A stretch of 64,000 bases of DNA from Arthrobacter sp. zg-Y919 (lineage in GTDB: Bacteria; Actinomycetota; Actinomycetes; Actinomycetales; Micrococcaceae): contig NZ_CP126242.1 in assembly GCF_030142045.1 (NCBI RefSeq), positions 62,001-126,000 of the forward strand. Direction: 5' to 3'. The position numbers and the translations under genes are program-made. A model generated the notes under the pieces. That model was not told the DNA's origin and did not search any database. It saw only the letters and a list, made by a program, of their open reading frames with translations. Below, piece after piece: positions 46,764-56,478 of this stretch (its first letter is position 1; each line of letters opens with the position of its first letter).

Positions 46764-47840
46764 CTACATAAACCGGTCGAGGAGGCTGGTTTCAGCGATA
46801 CGGGACAGGCCTTCACGCACGGTGCGGGCACGTTGTTCGCCGATGCCGTCCACCGTCATCAGGTCGTCGATATTCGCTGCCATGAGGTTCTGCAGGCCGC
46901 CGAAGTAATCCACCAGCCGGTTGGAGACGGCCGGCGGAACGGACTTGATGTTGCTCAGCAGCCGGTAGCCGCGCGGCTGGACCACAGCTTCCAGCGAGTC
47001 CTGGCCGGGCTGGAAACCGACCACCGAGGCGATCTTGCCCAGGTCCACCATCTCGGATGAACTCATGTTCTGCAGCGTGGCGATCTGCTCTTCGATCTTC
47101 CGCTTTCCGTCATTCAGGTCGGCGTAGTCACGCAGGATCATTTCGCTGCCCGGCCCGAGCCCGGTGGTGAGTTCCTCCAGCTGGAGCGAAAGCAGGCGGC
47201 CGTCCACACCAAGTTCGAGGACGTACTGCGAAATTTCCTCGGAGATCCGGCGGACCATTTCCTGGCGCTGCAGCGTGACCGCCACGTCGCGGACCGTCAC
47301 CATCGCTTCGATTTCCAGCGCGGAGAGGGAATTCGTGACCTGGTCCAGCCGGGACCGGTACCGTTCGAGGGTTGCCAGCGCCTGGTTGGCACGCGCCAGC
47401 ACCGGCTCGGAACCTTCGAGGACGTGGCGGAGCCCGCCTACGTAGAGCTGGATGATCCGCATGGACTGGCTGACCGAGATGACCGGGAAACCCGTCTGGA
47501 TGGCCACCCGTTCGGCGGTCCGGTGCCGGGTGCCCGATTCGTGCGTTTCAATGGTGTGGTCGGGAACCAGCTGCACCGCTGCCCGCAGGATGTTGCTGGC
47601 GTCGCGGTCGCAGACGATGGCGCCGTCCATCTTTGCCAGTTCCCGCAGCCGGGTCGGGGAGAAGTCAATGCCGATGTCGAACCCGCCGGAACAGATGGCA
47701 TCCACTGCCCGGTCAAAGCCGAGGACAATCAGGGCGCCGGTGCGGCCGCGCAGGATGCGCTCGAGCCCGTCACGGAGTTCGGTCCCGGGTGCGACCCGCG
47801 CCAGGGTGGCTTTCAGGGCATCTTCGGGGCTGCGGGCCAT
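46764..47840 (-). CDS. disA: DNA integrity scanning protein DisA, diadenylate cyclase
   Basis: A 358-residue enzyme making the second messenger c-di-AMP from two ATP. The DAC domain has the catalytic MDGAIV near residue 73 and GTRHRTAERVA near 105. A helical linker follows, and the C-terminal helix-hairpin-helix (VDGIGEQRARTVREGL) binds branched DNA, which inhibits synthesis. ATG 47840 has AAGGA 7 bases upstream, better than GTG 47846. It lies after radA in the same direction, a long-conserved pair. Confidence 0.96.
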   Translation of the reverse strand: MARSPEDALKATLARVAPGTELRDGLERILRGRTGALIVLGFDRAVDAICSGGFDIGIDFSPTRLRELAKMDGAIVCDRDASNILRAAVQLVPDHTIETHESGTRHRTAERVAIQTGFPVISVSQSMRIIQLYVGGLRHVLEGSEPVLARANQALATLERYRSRLDQVTNSLSALEIEAMVTVRDVAVTLQRQEMVRRISEEISQYVLELGVDGRLLSLQLEELTTGLGPGSEMILRDYADLNDGKRKIEEQIATLQNMSSSEMVDLGKIASVVGFQPGQDSLEAVVQPRGYRLLSNIKSVPPAVSNRLVDYFGGLQNLMAANIDDLMTVDGIGEQRARTVREGLSRIAETSLLDRFM

Positions 47841-47984
47841 GGTCACTTCCTTCCGGCCAGTAGGCCTGGATGATCTGGGCTAAGGCTTGCCCGTCCCTAT
47901 ACTAGTGGGAGATTCCCGGTACCCTTTCCCGCCGGTGAACCACGGCACGTCCCCTGCCTTCGGCGCCCGCGCTCGGAAGCAGTC

Positions 47985-49352
47985 CTAGAAGAGCAGCTCC
48001 AGGGCCTCGGCGAGGGTGGAGACTTCCCGGACCTTGAAACCAGCGGGGATATTTCCCGTTCCGTTGGGGGAGGCCGGTACCACGGCGTGGGTAAAGCCCA
48101 GCCGTTCAGCCTCGTTTATGCGCCGGGCGATGCCGGGCACCGGACGTACTTCCCCGGCCAGTCCCACCTCCCCGAAGGCAATCAGTTGGGCGGGCAGCGG
48201 CTTGTTCATCTTCGCCGACGCCACGGCCAGCGCCACGGCCAGGTCCGTGGCCGGCTCCCCCAGCTTCACCCCGCCCACCGTGGAGACATAGCTGTCATCC
48301 TTGGCCAGGCTCATGGAGGCGCGCTGCTGCAGCACGGCGAGCAGCATGGCCACCCGGGAGGCGTCAACGCCGCTGGTGGCACGCCGGGCCTGCGCGTTGC
48401 CCGTCTCCGCGACCAGCGACTGCACCTCGGCCACCAGGGGGCGCTTGCCTTCGAGGGTGACGGTGATGCAGGTGCCCGAGACGGGATCCTTGGTCCGGGA
48501 AACGAATAGCCCGCTGGGATCGGCGAGGCCCTCAATGCCGTCTTCGGTCAGGTCGAAGCAGCCCACCTCGTCCGTGGGTCCGTAGCGGTTCTTGACCGCG
48601 CGGAGCAGCCGCAGCCGGGAATGCCGGTCGCCGTCGAACTGGCAGACCACGTCCACCAGGTGTTCGAGCAGCCGGGGGCCGGCAATGGAGCCGTCCTTGG
48701 TGACATGCCCAACCAGCAGGGTGGTCATGTTCCGGGTCTTGGCAGCATTGATCAGGGACGCCGCCACCTCCCGCACCTGGCTGACCCCGCCGGCGCTGCC
48801 GTCCACGGCCGGGCTGCTCAGCGTCTGCACCGAGTCGACAATCAGCAGGCCGGGGGAGACCTGTTCCACCTGCCCCAGGGCCTGCCCCAGGTCGGTTTCC
48901 GCGCTGAGATAGAGGTTCTCGGAGACCGCACCGATGCGCTCGGCCCGCAGTTTCACCTGCGCCGTGGATTCCTCACCGGTGACATAGAGGACGTCGCGGC
49001 CGGCTCCGGCCACCCGCGCGGCGACGTCGAGGAGCAGGGTGGACTTGCCGACGCCGGGTTCCCCCGCGAGCAGGATCACCGCTCCGGGGACGAGGCCGCC
49101 GCCCAGGACGCGGTCCAGTTCACCCACCCCGGTGGGCTGGTAGGCGGCGGTGGTGGCATCCACCTCGCCGATCCTCAGTGCCGGGCGGGCCACGACCGCG
49201 GCGGCGGTGGTGCGGGCAATGACTTCCCCGGATTCCTCCACCGTGCCCCAGGCCTGGCATTCACCGCAGCGTCCCACCCATTTGGCCGTTGTCCAGCCGC
49301 ATTCGGAGCAGCGGAAGTTGGCGGTCTTGGGCCGTGCAGTCTTTGTTGCCAT
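47985..49352 (-). CDS. radA: DNA repair protein RadA (Sms)
   Basis: A 455-residue recombination factor that helps RecA branch migration. The N-terminal zinc finger (CSECGWTTAKWVGRCGEC, residues 15-32) leads to a RecA-like ATPase with Walker A LAGEPGVGKSTLLLD near residue 98. It also has the RadA-specific KNRYGPTDEVG and a C-terminal Lon-like domain (LAVALAVASAKMNKPLPAQ). It lies 144 bases upstream of disA in the same direction; in B. subtilis RadA and DisA interact. Confidence 0.97.
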   Translation of the reverse strand: MATKTARPKTANFRCSECGWTTAKWVGRCGECQAWGTVEESGEVIARTTAAAVVARPALRIGEVDATTAAYQPTGVGELDRVLGGGLVPGAVILLAGEPGVGKSTLLLDVAARVAGAGRDVLYVTGEESTAQVKLRAERIGAVSENLYLSAETDLGQALGQVEQVSPGLLIVDSVQTLSSPAVDGSAGGVSQVREVAASLINAAKTRNMTTLLVGHVTKDGSIAGPRLLEHLVDVVCQFDGDRHSRLRLLRAVKNRYGPTDEVGCFDLTEDGIEGLADPSGLFVSRTKDPVSGTCITVTLEGKRPLVAEVQSLVAETGNAQARRATSGVDASRVAMLLAVLQQRASMSLAKDDSYVSTVGGVKLGEPATDLAVALAVASAKMNKPLPAQLIAFGEVGLAGEVRPVPGIARRINEAERLGFTHAVVPASPNGTGNIPAGFKVREVSTLAEALELLF

Positions 49353-49406
49353 GGAAACAGGCTATCCCGCGGCACCGACACTTCTTTTCGGGGCCAGTCC
49401 GGGCCC

Positions 49407-50537
49407 TCAGACCTCCGAGAGGTAGGTGACTGCCTCTTCGTGGGTAAGTCCGGTGGATTCCAGCAGATCCACCACCAGGGGGCGGAACAGCATAACCAGC
49501 GCGTCCCCCTGCAGGTCGGTGATGCCCAGGGACTTTGGATGCAGCCGGGTTCCCACCCGGGCCAGTTCGCTGCGGGCCTGGCGCAGATGCCGCCTGCGGG
49601 TGTCCGCTCCTTCCCCGCCGCCCAGTGCGCGGGCCAGGACATCCACGGCGTCGGCGGTCTCGTTCAGCACCTCCGACACATTCTCGATGGCTTCGTCGCC
49701 CAGGGACGCATGGTTGATGACCGACGTCGTCCGGCGGGCGAAGACCCGGCTGTTGCGCACGGCCAGGTCCAGGAAACCGATGGAGCCGCGCAGGTCCCCC
49801 AGTTCCGCCAGGTACCGCCGGTAAGCGGGGGAAATCCGGGCGACCTCCCGGGCGTCACGGACGCTGCGGGCCAGGGTGTCCAACTGGGGCTGGGTATTCC
49901 TCGCCCGGACCAGGGCATGCCAGGCAATGGTGGAATCGCTCTTGGCAATGGCCTCGGAACACTGGCGCAGCACGGCGGAGAGTTCATGCAGGATTTCGCG
50001 GATATTGGACTTGGGCTCCCGGCGCGGATCCCGCGGTGCCAGCATGGTGACCACCAGGGCGAAAACTCCGCCGACTATGGCATCCACGCTGCGGGTGAAG
50101 ACACCGCCGTCAGGTGCCGGCAGGAGCACAACCAGCAGGGACTGCAGCCCCAGCTGAGTAGTGAAGATAACGCCCCGGTCCAGGAAGCGTGCCAGCATCA
50201 CCGAGACAAAGAGGACGACGGCGGCCTGGGCCAGGCCGTTGCCCAGCAGGGTGAGCAGGATTTCGCCGATGGTGATGCCCAGCGTGCAGCCGATCCCGAC
50301 CTCGAGCACCCGGCGGGTCCGCGGTTCACGGGAGAATCCGAGTGAAATCAGGGCGGCGGTTGCTGCGAACAGCGGGCCCTGGTGTCCCAGGACATATTCG
50401 GCAAATGCGTAGGCCCCGACCGCGCAGACAGTCATCTGCAGTGCCGGCACCACCGAGTTTCGGCTGCGCTGAAGCCCCACGCGGGCCCGGTTCAGCAGGA
50501 ACCCCCGGCTTTTGGCGAAGGAGCTGCGTTGGGGCAT
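49407..50537 (-). CDS. FUSC-family membrane protein (aromatic-acid exporter-like)
   Basis: A 376-residue protein with about six N-terminal membrane helices (for example VPALQMTVCAVGAYAFAEYVL and VVLFVSVMLARFLDR), then a long cytoplasmic helical domain from residue 170 on (ILHELSAVLRQCSEAIAKSD and heptad-like stretches). This is the FUSC/YqjA arrangement of efflux-type proteins. Substrate is unknown. It is divergent from pstS, with 219 bases between the starts that hold a PHO-box-like repeat, so it might respond to phosphate as well. Confidence 0.75.
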   Translation of the reverse strand: MPQRSSFAKSRGFLLNRARVGLQRSRNSVVPALQMTVCAVGAYAFAEYVLGHQGPLFAATAALISLGFSREPRTRRVLEVGIGCTLGITIGEILLTLLGNGLAQAAVVLFVSVMLARFLDRGVIFTTQLGLQSLLVVLLPAPDGGVFTRSVDAIVGGVFALVVTMLAPRDPRREPKSNIREILHELSAVLRQCSEAIAKSDSTIAWHALVRARNTQPQLDTLARSVRDAREVARISPAYRRYLAELGDLRGSIGFLDLAVRNSRVFARRTTSVINHASLGDEAIENVSEVLNETADAVDVLARALGGGEGADTRRRHLRQARSELARVGTRLHPKSLGITDLQGDALVMLFRPLVVDLLESTGLTHEEAVTYLSEV

Positions 50538-50622
50538 AAAACCAGTCTAGGGGGAGCTGGAGCCAACCTGTAACCGGCGTTACATCCGGTAGTGGCAGAT
50601 GTTCCCCGGCCGACCGGCGCAC

Positions 50623-50644
50623 GTTAACTTTCCGTTTACCTTGC
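50623..50644 (+). promoter_or_regulatory. PHO box-like direct repeat upstream of pstS
   Basis: GTTAACTTTCC and GTTTACCTTGC are two 11-base direct repeats matching the PhoP box of actinobacteria (GTTCACC plus 4 bases, repeated). They lie about 113 bases before the pstS start. Phosphate limitation would then induce pstSCAB. A related GTTACATCC at 50579 may be another half-site. Confidence 0.68.
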
Positions 50645-50756
50645 TTCGCCACTCTGGGACAGGAACGTTTGGACGTTCCCTGTGCTCGACTGCTTTTCCT
50701 GACTCAGCTTCCCGGCGCACCCTGTGCCGAAAGAACCCCTCGAAAGGGACACGATA

Positions 50757-51878
50757 GTGAAGGTTTTGAACCGCGCTGTATCCGTGCTTTCAGTTTCACT
50801 TGTTGCCGCACTCAGCCTGGCCGCCTGCGGCACGGACAGCGCTGCACCCTCCGCGGCCCCGAGCGAGGGGAGCGCGGAAAGCTCAGTCACGGGCACGCTC
50901 TCCGGTGCCGGTGCCTCCTCCCAGGACGCGGCCATGCAGGCCTGGATCGCGGGCTTCGGCGCAGCCAATCCGCAGGCATCCGTCCAATATTCACCGGACG
51001 GCTCGGGCGCCGGCAGGGAAGCGCTGCTGGCCGGCGGTGTCCAGTTCGCCGGGTCCGACGCCTACCTTGACGACGAAGAAACCGCTGCGGCCGCGGAGGT
51101 CTGCGGTCCCGACGGCGCCATCCACGTTCCCGTCTACATTTCCCCGATCGCCATTGCCTTCAACCTTCCGGGCATCACGGAGCTGAACCTCGACGCAGAC
51201 ACCATCGCGGCGATCTTCCGCGGCGAGGTCACTACCTGGAACGATCCGGCCATCGCCGCGCAGAACAAGGGCGTGGAACTGCCTGCCACCGCCATCACGG
51301 CGGTACACCGCGGCGACGAATCCGGCACCACCAAGAACTTCACTGAATACCTGGCCGAAGCGGCTCCCGAAAAGTGGACGGATAAGGCAACAGGTGAATG
51401 GCCGGCCGAGCTTCCGAACGGTGAAAGCGCCTCCGGCACCGGCGGCGTCATTTCCACGGTGACCTCCACCGAGGGCGGCATCACCTATGCCGACGCCTCG
51501 GCCGCCGGTTCCCTGGGCAAGGTCAGCGTCAAGGTGGGCGAAAGCTACGTACCGTTCAGCGCCGACGCCGCCGCACTCGCCGTCGAATCCTCCACCCCGG
51601 TCACCGGGGAAGGCCGTCCCGAAGCGGATATGGCCATGGACCTGGACCGCGACACGGCGGAATCCGGTGCCTACCCCGTGGTGCTGGTGAGCTACCACGT
51701 GTTCTGCACCAGCTACGAGGACCAGCAGGCCGTGGACCTGGTACGCGCGTTCGGTGCCTACGTCGTCAGCGAAGAGGGCCAGGCTGCCGCGTCCGACGCC
51801 GCGGGCAGCGCGCCGCTCTCGGACGCCCTGCGCGGCAAGGCGGAATCCGCGCTGGAAACCATCAAGGTCCGTTCCTAA
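50757..51878 (+). CDS. pstS: Phosphate ABC transporter substrate-binding lipoprotein PstS
   Basis: A 373-residue lipoprotein that captures phosphate outside the membrane. The signal peptide ends in lipobox SLAAC near residue 20. The binding fold shows LSGAGASSQDAAMQAWI, then SPDGSGAGREAL, AGSDAYL and the phosphate-binding HRGDESGTTKNFTEYL near residue 182. GTG 50757 is chosen because AAAGGGAC precedes it; the frame is open to 50724. First gene of pstS-pstC-pstA-pstB. Confidence 0.95.
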   Translation: MKVLNRAVSVLSVSLVAALSLAACGTDSAAPSAAPSEGSAESSVTGTLSGAGASSQDAAMQAWIAGFGAANPQASVQYSPDGSGAGREALLAGGVQFAGSDAYLDDEETAAAAEVCGPDGAIHVPVYISPIAIAFNLPGITELNLDADTIAAIFRGEVTTWNDPAIAAQNKGVELPATAITAVHRGDESGTTKNFTEYLAEAAPEKWTDKATGEWPAELPNGESASGTGGVISTVTSTEGGITYADASAAGSLGKVSVKVGESYVPFSADAAALAVESSTPVTGEGRPEADMAMDLDRDTAESGAYPVVLVSYHVFCTSYEDQQAVDLVRAFGAYVVSEEGQAAASDAAGSAPLSDALRGKAESALETIKVRS

Positions 51879-51888
51879 CGTGCCCATC

Positions 51889-51921
51889 CTGCCCTCTCCC
51901 ACCTCCGTGCGGGGAGGGCAG
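51889..51921 (+). promoter_or_regulatory. Hairpin between pstS and pstC
   Basis: CTGCCCTC-T-CCC pairs with GGG-GAGGGCAG around a 10-base loop, 11 bases after the pstS stop. No T-run follows. Such hairpins often hold back read-through or protect the mRNA end, giving more PstS than membrane subunits. Confidence 0.55.
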
Positions 51922-51993
51922 AGGCACCACCGGGGCCGGGGTCCCTACACTGATAAAAGAGTCTGCACGCAACGCATTTCGAAGGGTTGAGCA

Positions 51994-52923
51994 GTGTCCA
52001 GCAAGTCCATAACCGGAGAAAGCGGCACCGGCCGCGCCGGAGACAAGATTTTCTCCGGCATAGCGGTGACAGCCGGGTGCCTGATTCTCTTCGTACTGTT
52101 CTGCGTGGCCGTGTTCCTGATGTGGCAGGCGCTGCCTACCTTCATGGCCGATCCGGCGGAGATTTCCGGCGGCGGGTTTGGACAGTACATCCTGCCCCTG
52201 GTCATCGGGACGGTCATTGCCGCCCTCATCGCGCTGCTCATCGCAACCCCGGTGGGCATCGGCGTCGCCCTGTTCATTTCGCACTACGCCCCGCGCCGGC
52301 TGGCACAGGGACTGGGATACCTCGTGGACCTGCTCGCCGCCATCCCGTCGGTGGTCTACGGGGCCTGGGGAATGACGGTGCTGGCCCCGGCCCTGGTGGG
52401 GCCGTATAACTGGCTGGCCGAAAACGCCGGATGGATTCCGCTGTTTGCCGGTCCGGCCAGCCAGACCGGCAAAACCATGCTCACGGCCGGCATTGTGCTC
52501 TCCGTCATGGTGCTGCCGATCATTACCTCGCTGACACGGGAAATCTTCCTGCAGACGCCCAAGCTGCACGAGGAAGCGGCGCTCGCAATGGGCGCCACCC
52601 GTTGGGAAATGATCCGGATGGCCGTCTTCCCGTTCGCGCGTCCCGGCGTCATCAGCGCGGTCATGCTGGGACTGGGCCGCGCATTGGGTGAAACCATGGC
52701 GGTGGCACTGGTGCTTTCCTCCGGCGGGCTGATCGCCAGCCTGATCCGGCCGGGCAACCAGACCATAGCCGCCGAGATTGCCCTGAACTTCCCTGAAGCG
52801 TTTGGGCTCCGGCTCTCGGAGCTGATCGCGGCAGGGCTCGTGCTGTTCCTGATCACCCTGGCGGTCAACGTGGTTGCCCGCTGGATTATCAGCCGTCACA
52901 AAGAATTCTCGGGAGCCAACTGA
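51994..52923 (+). CDS. pstC: Phosphate ABC transporter permease PstC
   Basis: A 309-residue permease with six membrane helices: FSGIAVTAGCLILFVLFCVAVFLM first, and the DRV-type inner loop LHEEAALAMGATRWEMIRMAVFP (EAA loop) near residue 190 that contacts PstB. GTG start. Its stop overlaps the pstA ATG by one base. 70 bases separate the upstream hairpin from its start. Confidence 0.95.
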   Translation: MSSKSITGESGTGRAGDKIFSGIAVTAGCLILFVLFCVAVFLMWQALPTFMADPAEISGGGFGQYILPLVIGTVIAALIALLIATPVGIGVALFISHYAPRRLAQGLGYLVDLLAAIPSVVYGAWGMTVLAPALVGPYNWLAENAGWIPLFAGPASQTGKTMLTAGIVLSVMVLPIITSLTREIFLQTPKLHEEAALAMGATRWEMIRMAVFPFARPGVISAVMLGLGRALGETMAVALVLSSGGLIASLIRPGNQTIAAEIALNFPEAFGLRLSELIAAGLVLFLITLAVNVVARWIISRHKEFSGAN

Positions 52924-54032
52924 TGCTCGATACATCCCCCGTCCTGAACCGTCCCGGCTCCCTGCTGACGAAGAACAGGCTGCCGCGCTACACGCCCTGG
53001 ATCGTGCTGGCTGCGGCCTTGGTCCTGGGTGCGGCCCTGTCCGCCCTCCTCGGTTTCTCCGTTACATCCTTCGCCATCTTCACCGCCGTGCTTTTCGTCA
53101 TCGGCGGCACGGCGGCCACCTGGGTGGTGGAGGGCAGGCGGCATGCAGTGGACCGCCTCGCCACAAACCTGGTCTGCGGTGCGTTCCTGTTGGCGCTGCT
53201 GCCCCTGGTATCGGTGATCTTTACCGTCCTGGCCCGCGGCCTGCCCGGCCTCAACCCGGACTTCCTGCTGACCTCCATGGGCGGAATGACCGGGGCCGTG
53301 GACAACGCCACTGTTGAAAACGGGACAGCGGTGCTCGGCGGCGCCTACCACGGCATTGTCGGCACCCTGCTGATCACATTCTGGGCCACGGTCATTTCCG
53401 TGCCGGTGGGCCTGCTGGCTGCCGTGTACCTGGTGGAATACAGCCGCGGCGGAACGCTTTCGCGGGCCATCACGTTCTTCGTGGACGTTATGACCGGCAT
53501 CCCTTCGATCGTGGCCGGCCTGTTCGCCGCCGCGTTCTTCGGGCTGGTTTTCGGACCCGGCACGCGGACGGGCTTTGTTGCCGCTGTAGCCCTCTCCGTA
53601 CTGATGATCCCGGTGGTGGTCCGGTCCACCGAGGAAATGCTGAAGATTGTGCCCAACGAGCTCCGGGAGGCGTCCTACGCCCTGGGTGTGAGGAAATGGC
53701 GGACCATCCTGAAAGTAGTGGTCCCCACCGCTATTTCCGGCATTGCCTCCGGCGTCACCCTGGCCATAGCCCGCGTGATCGGCGAGACCGCCCCGCTGCT
53801 GGTCACGGCCGGCTTCGTGAACACCATCAACTTCAACGCCTTCGCGGGCTGGATGAGCACGCTGCCCACGTTTATCTACCGGCAGCTGATGAGTCCCACC
53901 TCACCGACCAACACCGATCCCAGTACCCAGCGGGCCTGGGCGGCCGCCCTGATCCTGATCATCATGGTGATGCTGCTGAACCTTGGCGCACGCCTGATCG
54001 CCCGGATCTTCGCCCCCAGGACCTCCCGCTAG
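52923..54032 (+). CDS. pstA: Phosphate ABC transporter permease PstA
   Basis: A 369-residue permease, longer at the N-terminus than typical PstA: two extra helices ([19 protein letters not shown] and [20 protein letters not shown]) precede the six of the core. The EAA loop is [22 protein letters not shown] near residue 240. Pairs with PstC to form the channel. The C-terminal [17 protein letters not shown] is typical. It is followed after 29 bases by pstB. Confidence 0.94.
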   Translation: MLDTSPVLNRPGSLLTKNRLPRYTPWIVLAAALVLGAALSALLGFSVTSFAIFTAVLFVIGGTAATWVVEGRRHAVDRLATNLVCGAFLLALLPLVSVIFTVLARGLPGLNPDFLLTSMGGMTGAVDNATVENGTAVLGGAYHGIVGTLLITFWATVISVPVGLLAAVYLVEYSRGGTLSRAITFFVDVMTGIPSIVAGLFAAAFFGLVFGPGTRTGFVAAVALSVLMIPVVVRSTEEMLKIVPNELREASYALGVRKWRTILKVVVPTAISGIASGVTLAIARVIGETAPLLVTAGFVNTINFNAFAGWMSTLPTFIYRQLMSPTSPTNTDPSTQRAWAAALILIIMVMLLNLGARLIARIFAPRTSR

Positions 54033-54061
54033 CCCGTCTTCGATCCACCGAGAAGGAAATC

Positions 54062-54841
54062 ATGTCCAAGCGCATCGACGTCAAAGACCTCAACGTCTAC
54101 TACGGCAGTTTCCTGGCCGTCCAGGACGTCAACATCAACATTGAACCCCGCTCCGTGACTGCCTTCATCGGCCCCTCGGGCTGCGGCAAGTCCACCTTCC
54201 TGCGTACCCTCAACCGGATGCACGAAGTCCTTCCCGGGGCCCGTGTGGAAGGCGAAGTGCTGCTGGACGGCGAGAACCTGTACGGCCCCGGCGTCGACCC
54301 GGTAACCGTGCGCAGCCACGTCGGCATGGTTTTCCAGCGGCCCAACCCGTTCCCCACCATGTCCATCCGGGACAATGTGCTGGCAGGCGTGAAGCTGAAC
54401 AACAAGCGGATTTCCAAATCCGACGCGGATGCCCTGGTGGAAAAATCCCTCACCGGAGCCAACCTCTGGAAGGAGGTCCGGGACCGGCTGGACAAGCCCG
54501 GTTCCGGTCTTTCCGGCGGGCAGCAGCAGCGTTTGTGCATAGCCCGCGCCATCGCCGTGTCCCCGGAGGTGATCCTGATGGACGAGCCCTGTTCCGCCCT
54601 GGATCCCATTTCCACCCTGGCCATCGAGGACCTCATCGAGGAACTGAAGAGTGAGTACACGGTGGTGATCGTGACGCACAACATGCAGCAGGCGGCACGG
54701 GTGTCGGACAAGACTGCGTTCTTCAACATTGCCGGAACCGGCAAGCCCGGCCGGCTCATCGAATACGCGGACACTCCGGTCATCTTCAGCAACCCCGCGG
54801 AGCAGGCCACGGAGGACTACGTCTCCGGGCGTTTCGGGTAA
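54062..54841 (+). CDS. pstB: Phosphate ABC transporter ATP-binding protein PstB
   Basis: A 259-residue ATPase that powers phosphate import. Walker A is GPSGCGKST near residue 38, followed by the Q-loop [12 protein letters not shown], signature [13 protein letters not shown] near 153, and Walker [17 protein letters not shown] 54062 follows GAGAAGGAAATC. It ends 7 bases before the stop of the convergent pitA. phoU, often next in other bacteria, is not here. Confidence 0.97.
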   Translation: MSKRIDVKDLNVYYGSFLAVQDVNINIEPRSVTAFIGPSGCGKSTFLRTLNRMHEVLPGARVEGEVLLDGENLYGPGVDPVTVRSHVGMVFQRPNPFPTMSIRDNVLAGVKLNNKRISKSDADALVEKSLTGANLWKEVRDRLDKPGSGLSGGQQQRLCIARAIAVSPEVILMDEPCSALDPISTLAIEDLIEELKSEYTVVIVTHNMQQAARVSDKTAFFNIAGTGKPGRLIEYADTPVIFSNPAEQATEDYVSGRFG

Positions 54842-54848
54842 ACGCCGG

Positions 54849-55859
54849 CTATAGGAGTGGACTGAGGGCCAGCAGCAGGATTCCGCCGAGCACCGCCGTC
54901 ACCGGTGCCGTGACCAGCCAGGTAACGAGGATTTCCCGCAGCGGGATCAGGCGGACGGTGGAGAAGCGCTGGTTGGTGCCGGCGCCCACGATGGCGGAGG
55001 TCATGGTCTGGGTACTTGAGAGCGGGATGTGCAGCCAGAGGGCGCCGAGGAAGAGCATGGTGGAACTGACCGCCTGGGCACTCATGCCCCGCAGCGGGTC
55101 CATCCGCACCAGCCGGTAGCCCAGGGTGTGGGTGATCCGCCAGCCGCCGAAGAGCGTGCCGGCGGCCAGGGCAAACGCTGCGAACAGCTGGACCCAGAGC
55201 GGGATCTCCGTTTCCACCGCCTGTCCGGCGGCCAACAGGGCCAGCACCACAACAGCCATGGTCCGCTGCCCGTCCTGGATGCCGTGTCCAAGGGAGAAGG
55301 CCGAGGTGAAGACGGACTGCGCTATCCGGTTTCCCGCATCGCCGCGGCGCGGGGAGCTGTAACGCATCAGCCAGGTGGCGGGGAAAACCAGCAGGTACGC
55401 CAGCGCAAAGGCAATTGCGGGCGAGAGCAGCAACGGCAGGGCCAGCTGCTCCCAGATCAACCGGTTGGACTCGGCGATGTTCTGCCCGCCCACCAGGGTG
55501 GAGGCCGCTCCGGAACCCACAATCCCGCCCACCAGTGCATGCGTGGAAGAGGACGGCATCCGCCGCCACCAGGTCCATACGCCCCAGCCGCAGGCCGCCA
55601 GCAATCCGGCAACCAGGATGCCCAGCCCCTCGGGGCCGGCCGGCAGGTCCACGAACCGCACGGTCAGGGCGACGGCCAGGGCGGTACTGACCAGGGCACC
55701 CAGAAGGTTGAACGCAGCGGCGAGGATGATCGCCACCGTGGGGGTCAGGGCCCGGGTGCGCACCGACGTCGCCACCGAGTTGGAGGCGTCGTGGAAGCCG
55801 TTGACGAAGGCATAGGCTCCGGCGAGCAGGACGACGCCGGCCAGCAGGAAAGCGGTCAC
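54849..55859 (-). CDS. pitA: Low-affinity inorganic phosphate transporter (PiT family)
   Basis: A 336-residue member of the PHO4/PiT family, a phosphate (metal phosphate):proton symporter. Two family motifs are visible: AFVNGFHDASNSVATSV near residue 15 and the inverted partner MPSSSTHALVGGIVG near residue 100. There are about 9-10 helices. I place the start at GTG 55859, one base after the DUF47 gene's stop, giving VTAFLLAGVVLLAGAYAF, the usual N-terminus. It is co-transcribed with the DUF47 gene and convergent with pstB. Confidence 0.93.
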   Translation of the reverse strand: MTAFLLAGVVLLAGAYAFVNGFHDASNSVATSVRTRALTPTVAIILAAAFNLLGALVSTALAVALTVRFVDLPAGPEGLGILVAGLLAACGWGVWTWWRRMPSSSTHALVGGIVGSGAASTLVGGQNIAESNRLIWEQLALPLLLSPAIAFALAYLLVFPATWLMRYSSPRRGDAGNRIAQSVFTSAFSLGHGIQDGQRTMAVVVLALLAAGQAVETEIPLWVQLFAAFALAAGTLFGGWRITHTLGYRLVRMDPLRGMSAQAVSSTMLFLGALWLHIPLSSTQTMTSAIVGAGTNQRFSTVRLIPLREILVTWLVTAPVTAVLGGILLLALSPLL

Positions 55860-55860
55860 C

Positions 55861-56478
55861 CTAGGATTCCCGGACGAGGATGCCGCCGACGAAGGTCGCT
55901 GCACGGCGAAGCTGGGCCGTGGCGCCGGAAAGCTGATCGGCCAGGTCCCGGTGCCTGGCGTAGGCCAGCGGCTTGTACTCGCGCATCAGTTCCGCCACCC
56001 AGATCCGGCGGGAGCGCTCCGCACGCCGGGCCAGCCGGAGCATTTCAATCCAGTACTCCTCCAGGTCCTCCAGCGAGGCAAGCCGGCGCATGGCGGAGGC
56101 CGTCAGTTCCGCCTGCCGGCCAATGACTTCCAGTTGCTCGGAAGCGCGGCGGGATACGCCGGTGAGCTTGTAGAGGGAAATAGTCTCCGCGGAGGCGTCC
56201 AGGCATTCCATTGCGGACATCAGGACCAGCGACAGTTCGTACAGGTCTTCCCGGGGCAGCGGGTTGATGAAGCTGGTCCGCATCTGCGTCATCAAGGCAA
56301 AATGCAGGTCCGTGGTTTCCGCATCGATCTGATGCAGCTGCTCGGTAAGCCGGTCGAATTCCTCCGGGCCTGCTCCGAGTATCTCGGCCAGAACACCGGT
56401 GCCGCGCAGCAGCTGCGACGCCATCCGGGAGAGCAGTTCAAGGCCCGCATTCTCTTGGGGAAACAGCTGAAGTTTCAC
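55861..56478 (-). CDS. DUF47 (PhoU-like) phosphate transport accessory protein
   Basis: About 205 residues, all helical, beginning KLQLFPQENAGLELLSRMA, the standard DUF47 N-terminus. The ALMTQMRTSFINPLPREDLYEL segment with metal-binding acidic residues is the PhoU-like core. DUF47 proteins are encoded next to Pit transporters and are thought to control them. The start is probably GTG 56478; GTG 56487, three codons earlier, is equally unsupported by a ribosome site. A possible -10 (TAATCT on the minus strand, near 56530) lies upstream. Confidence 0.9.
   Translation of the reverse strand: MKLQLFPQENAGLELLSRMASQLLRGTGVLAEILGAGPEEFDRLTEQLHQIDAETTDLHFALMTQMRTSFINPLPREDLYELSLVLMSAMECLDASAETISLYKLTGVSRRASEQLEVIGRQAELTASAMRRLASLEDLEEYWIEMLRLARRAERSRRIWVAELMREYKPLAYARHRDLADQLSGATAQLRRAATFVGGILVRES

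Noticed and set aside
48621..50345. A 574-codon plus-strand open frame
   Set aside because: It lies antisense to radA and the FUSC gene, and its composition is low-complexity with no domain.
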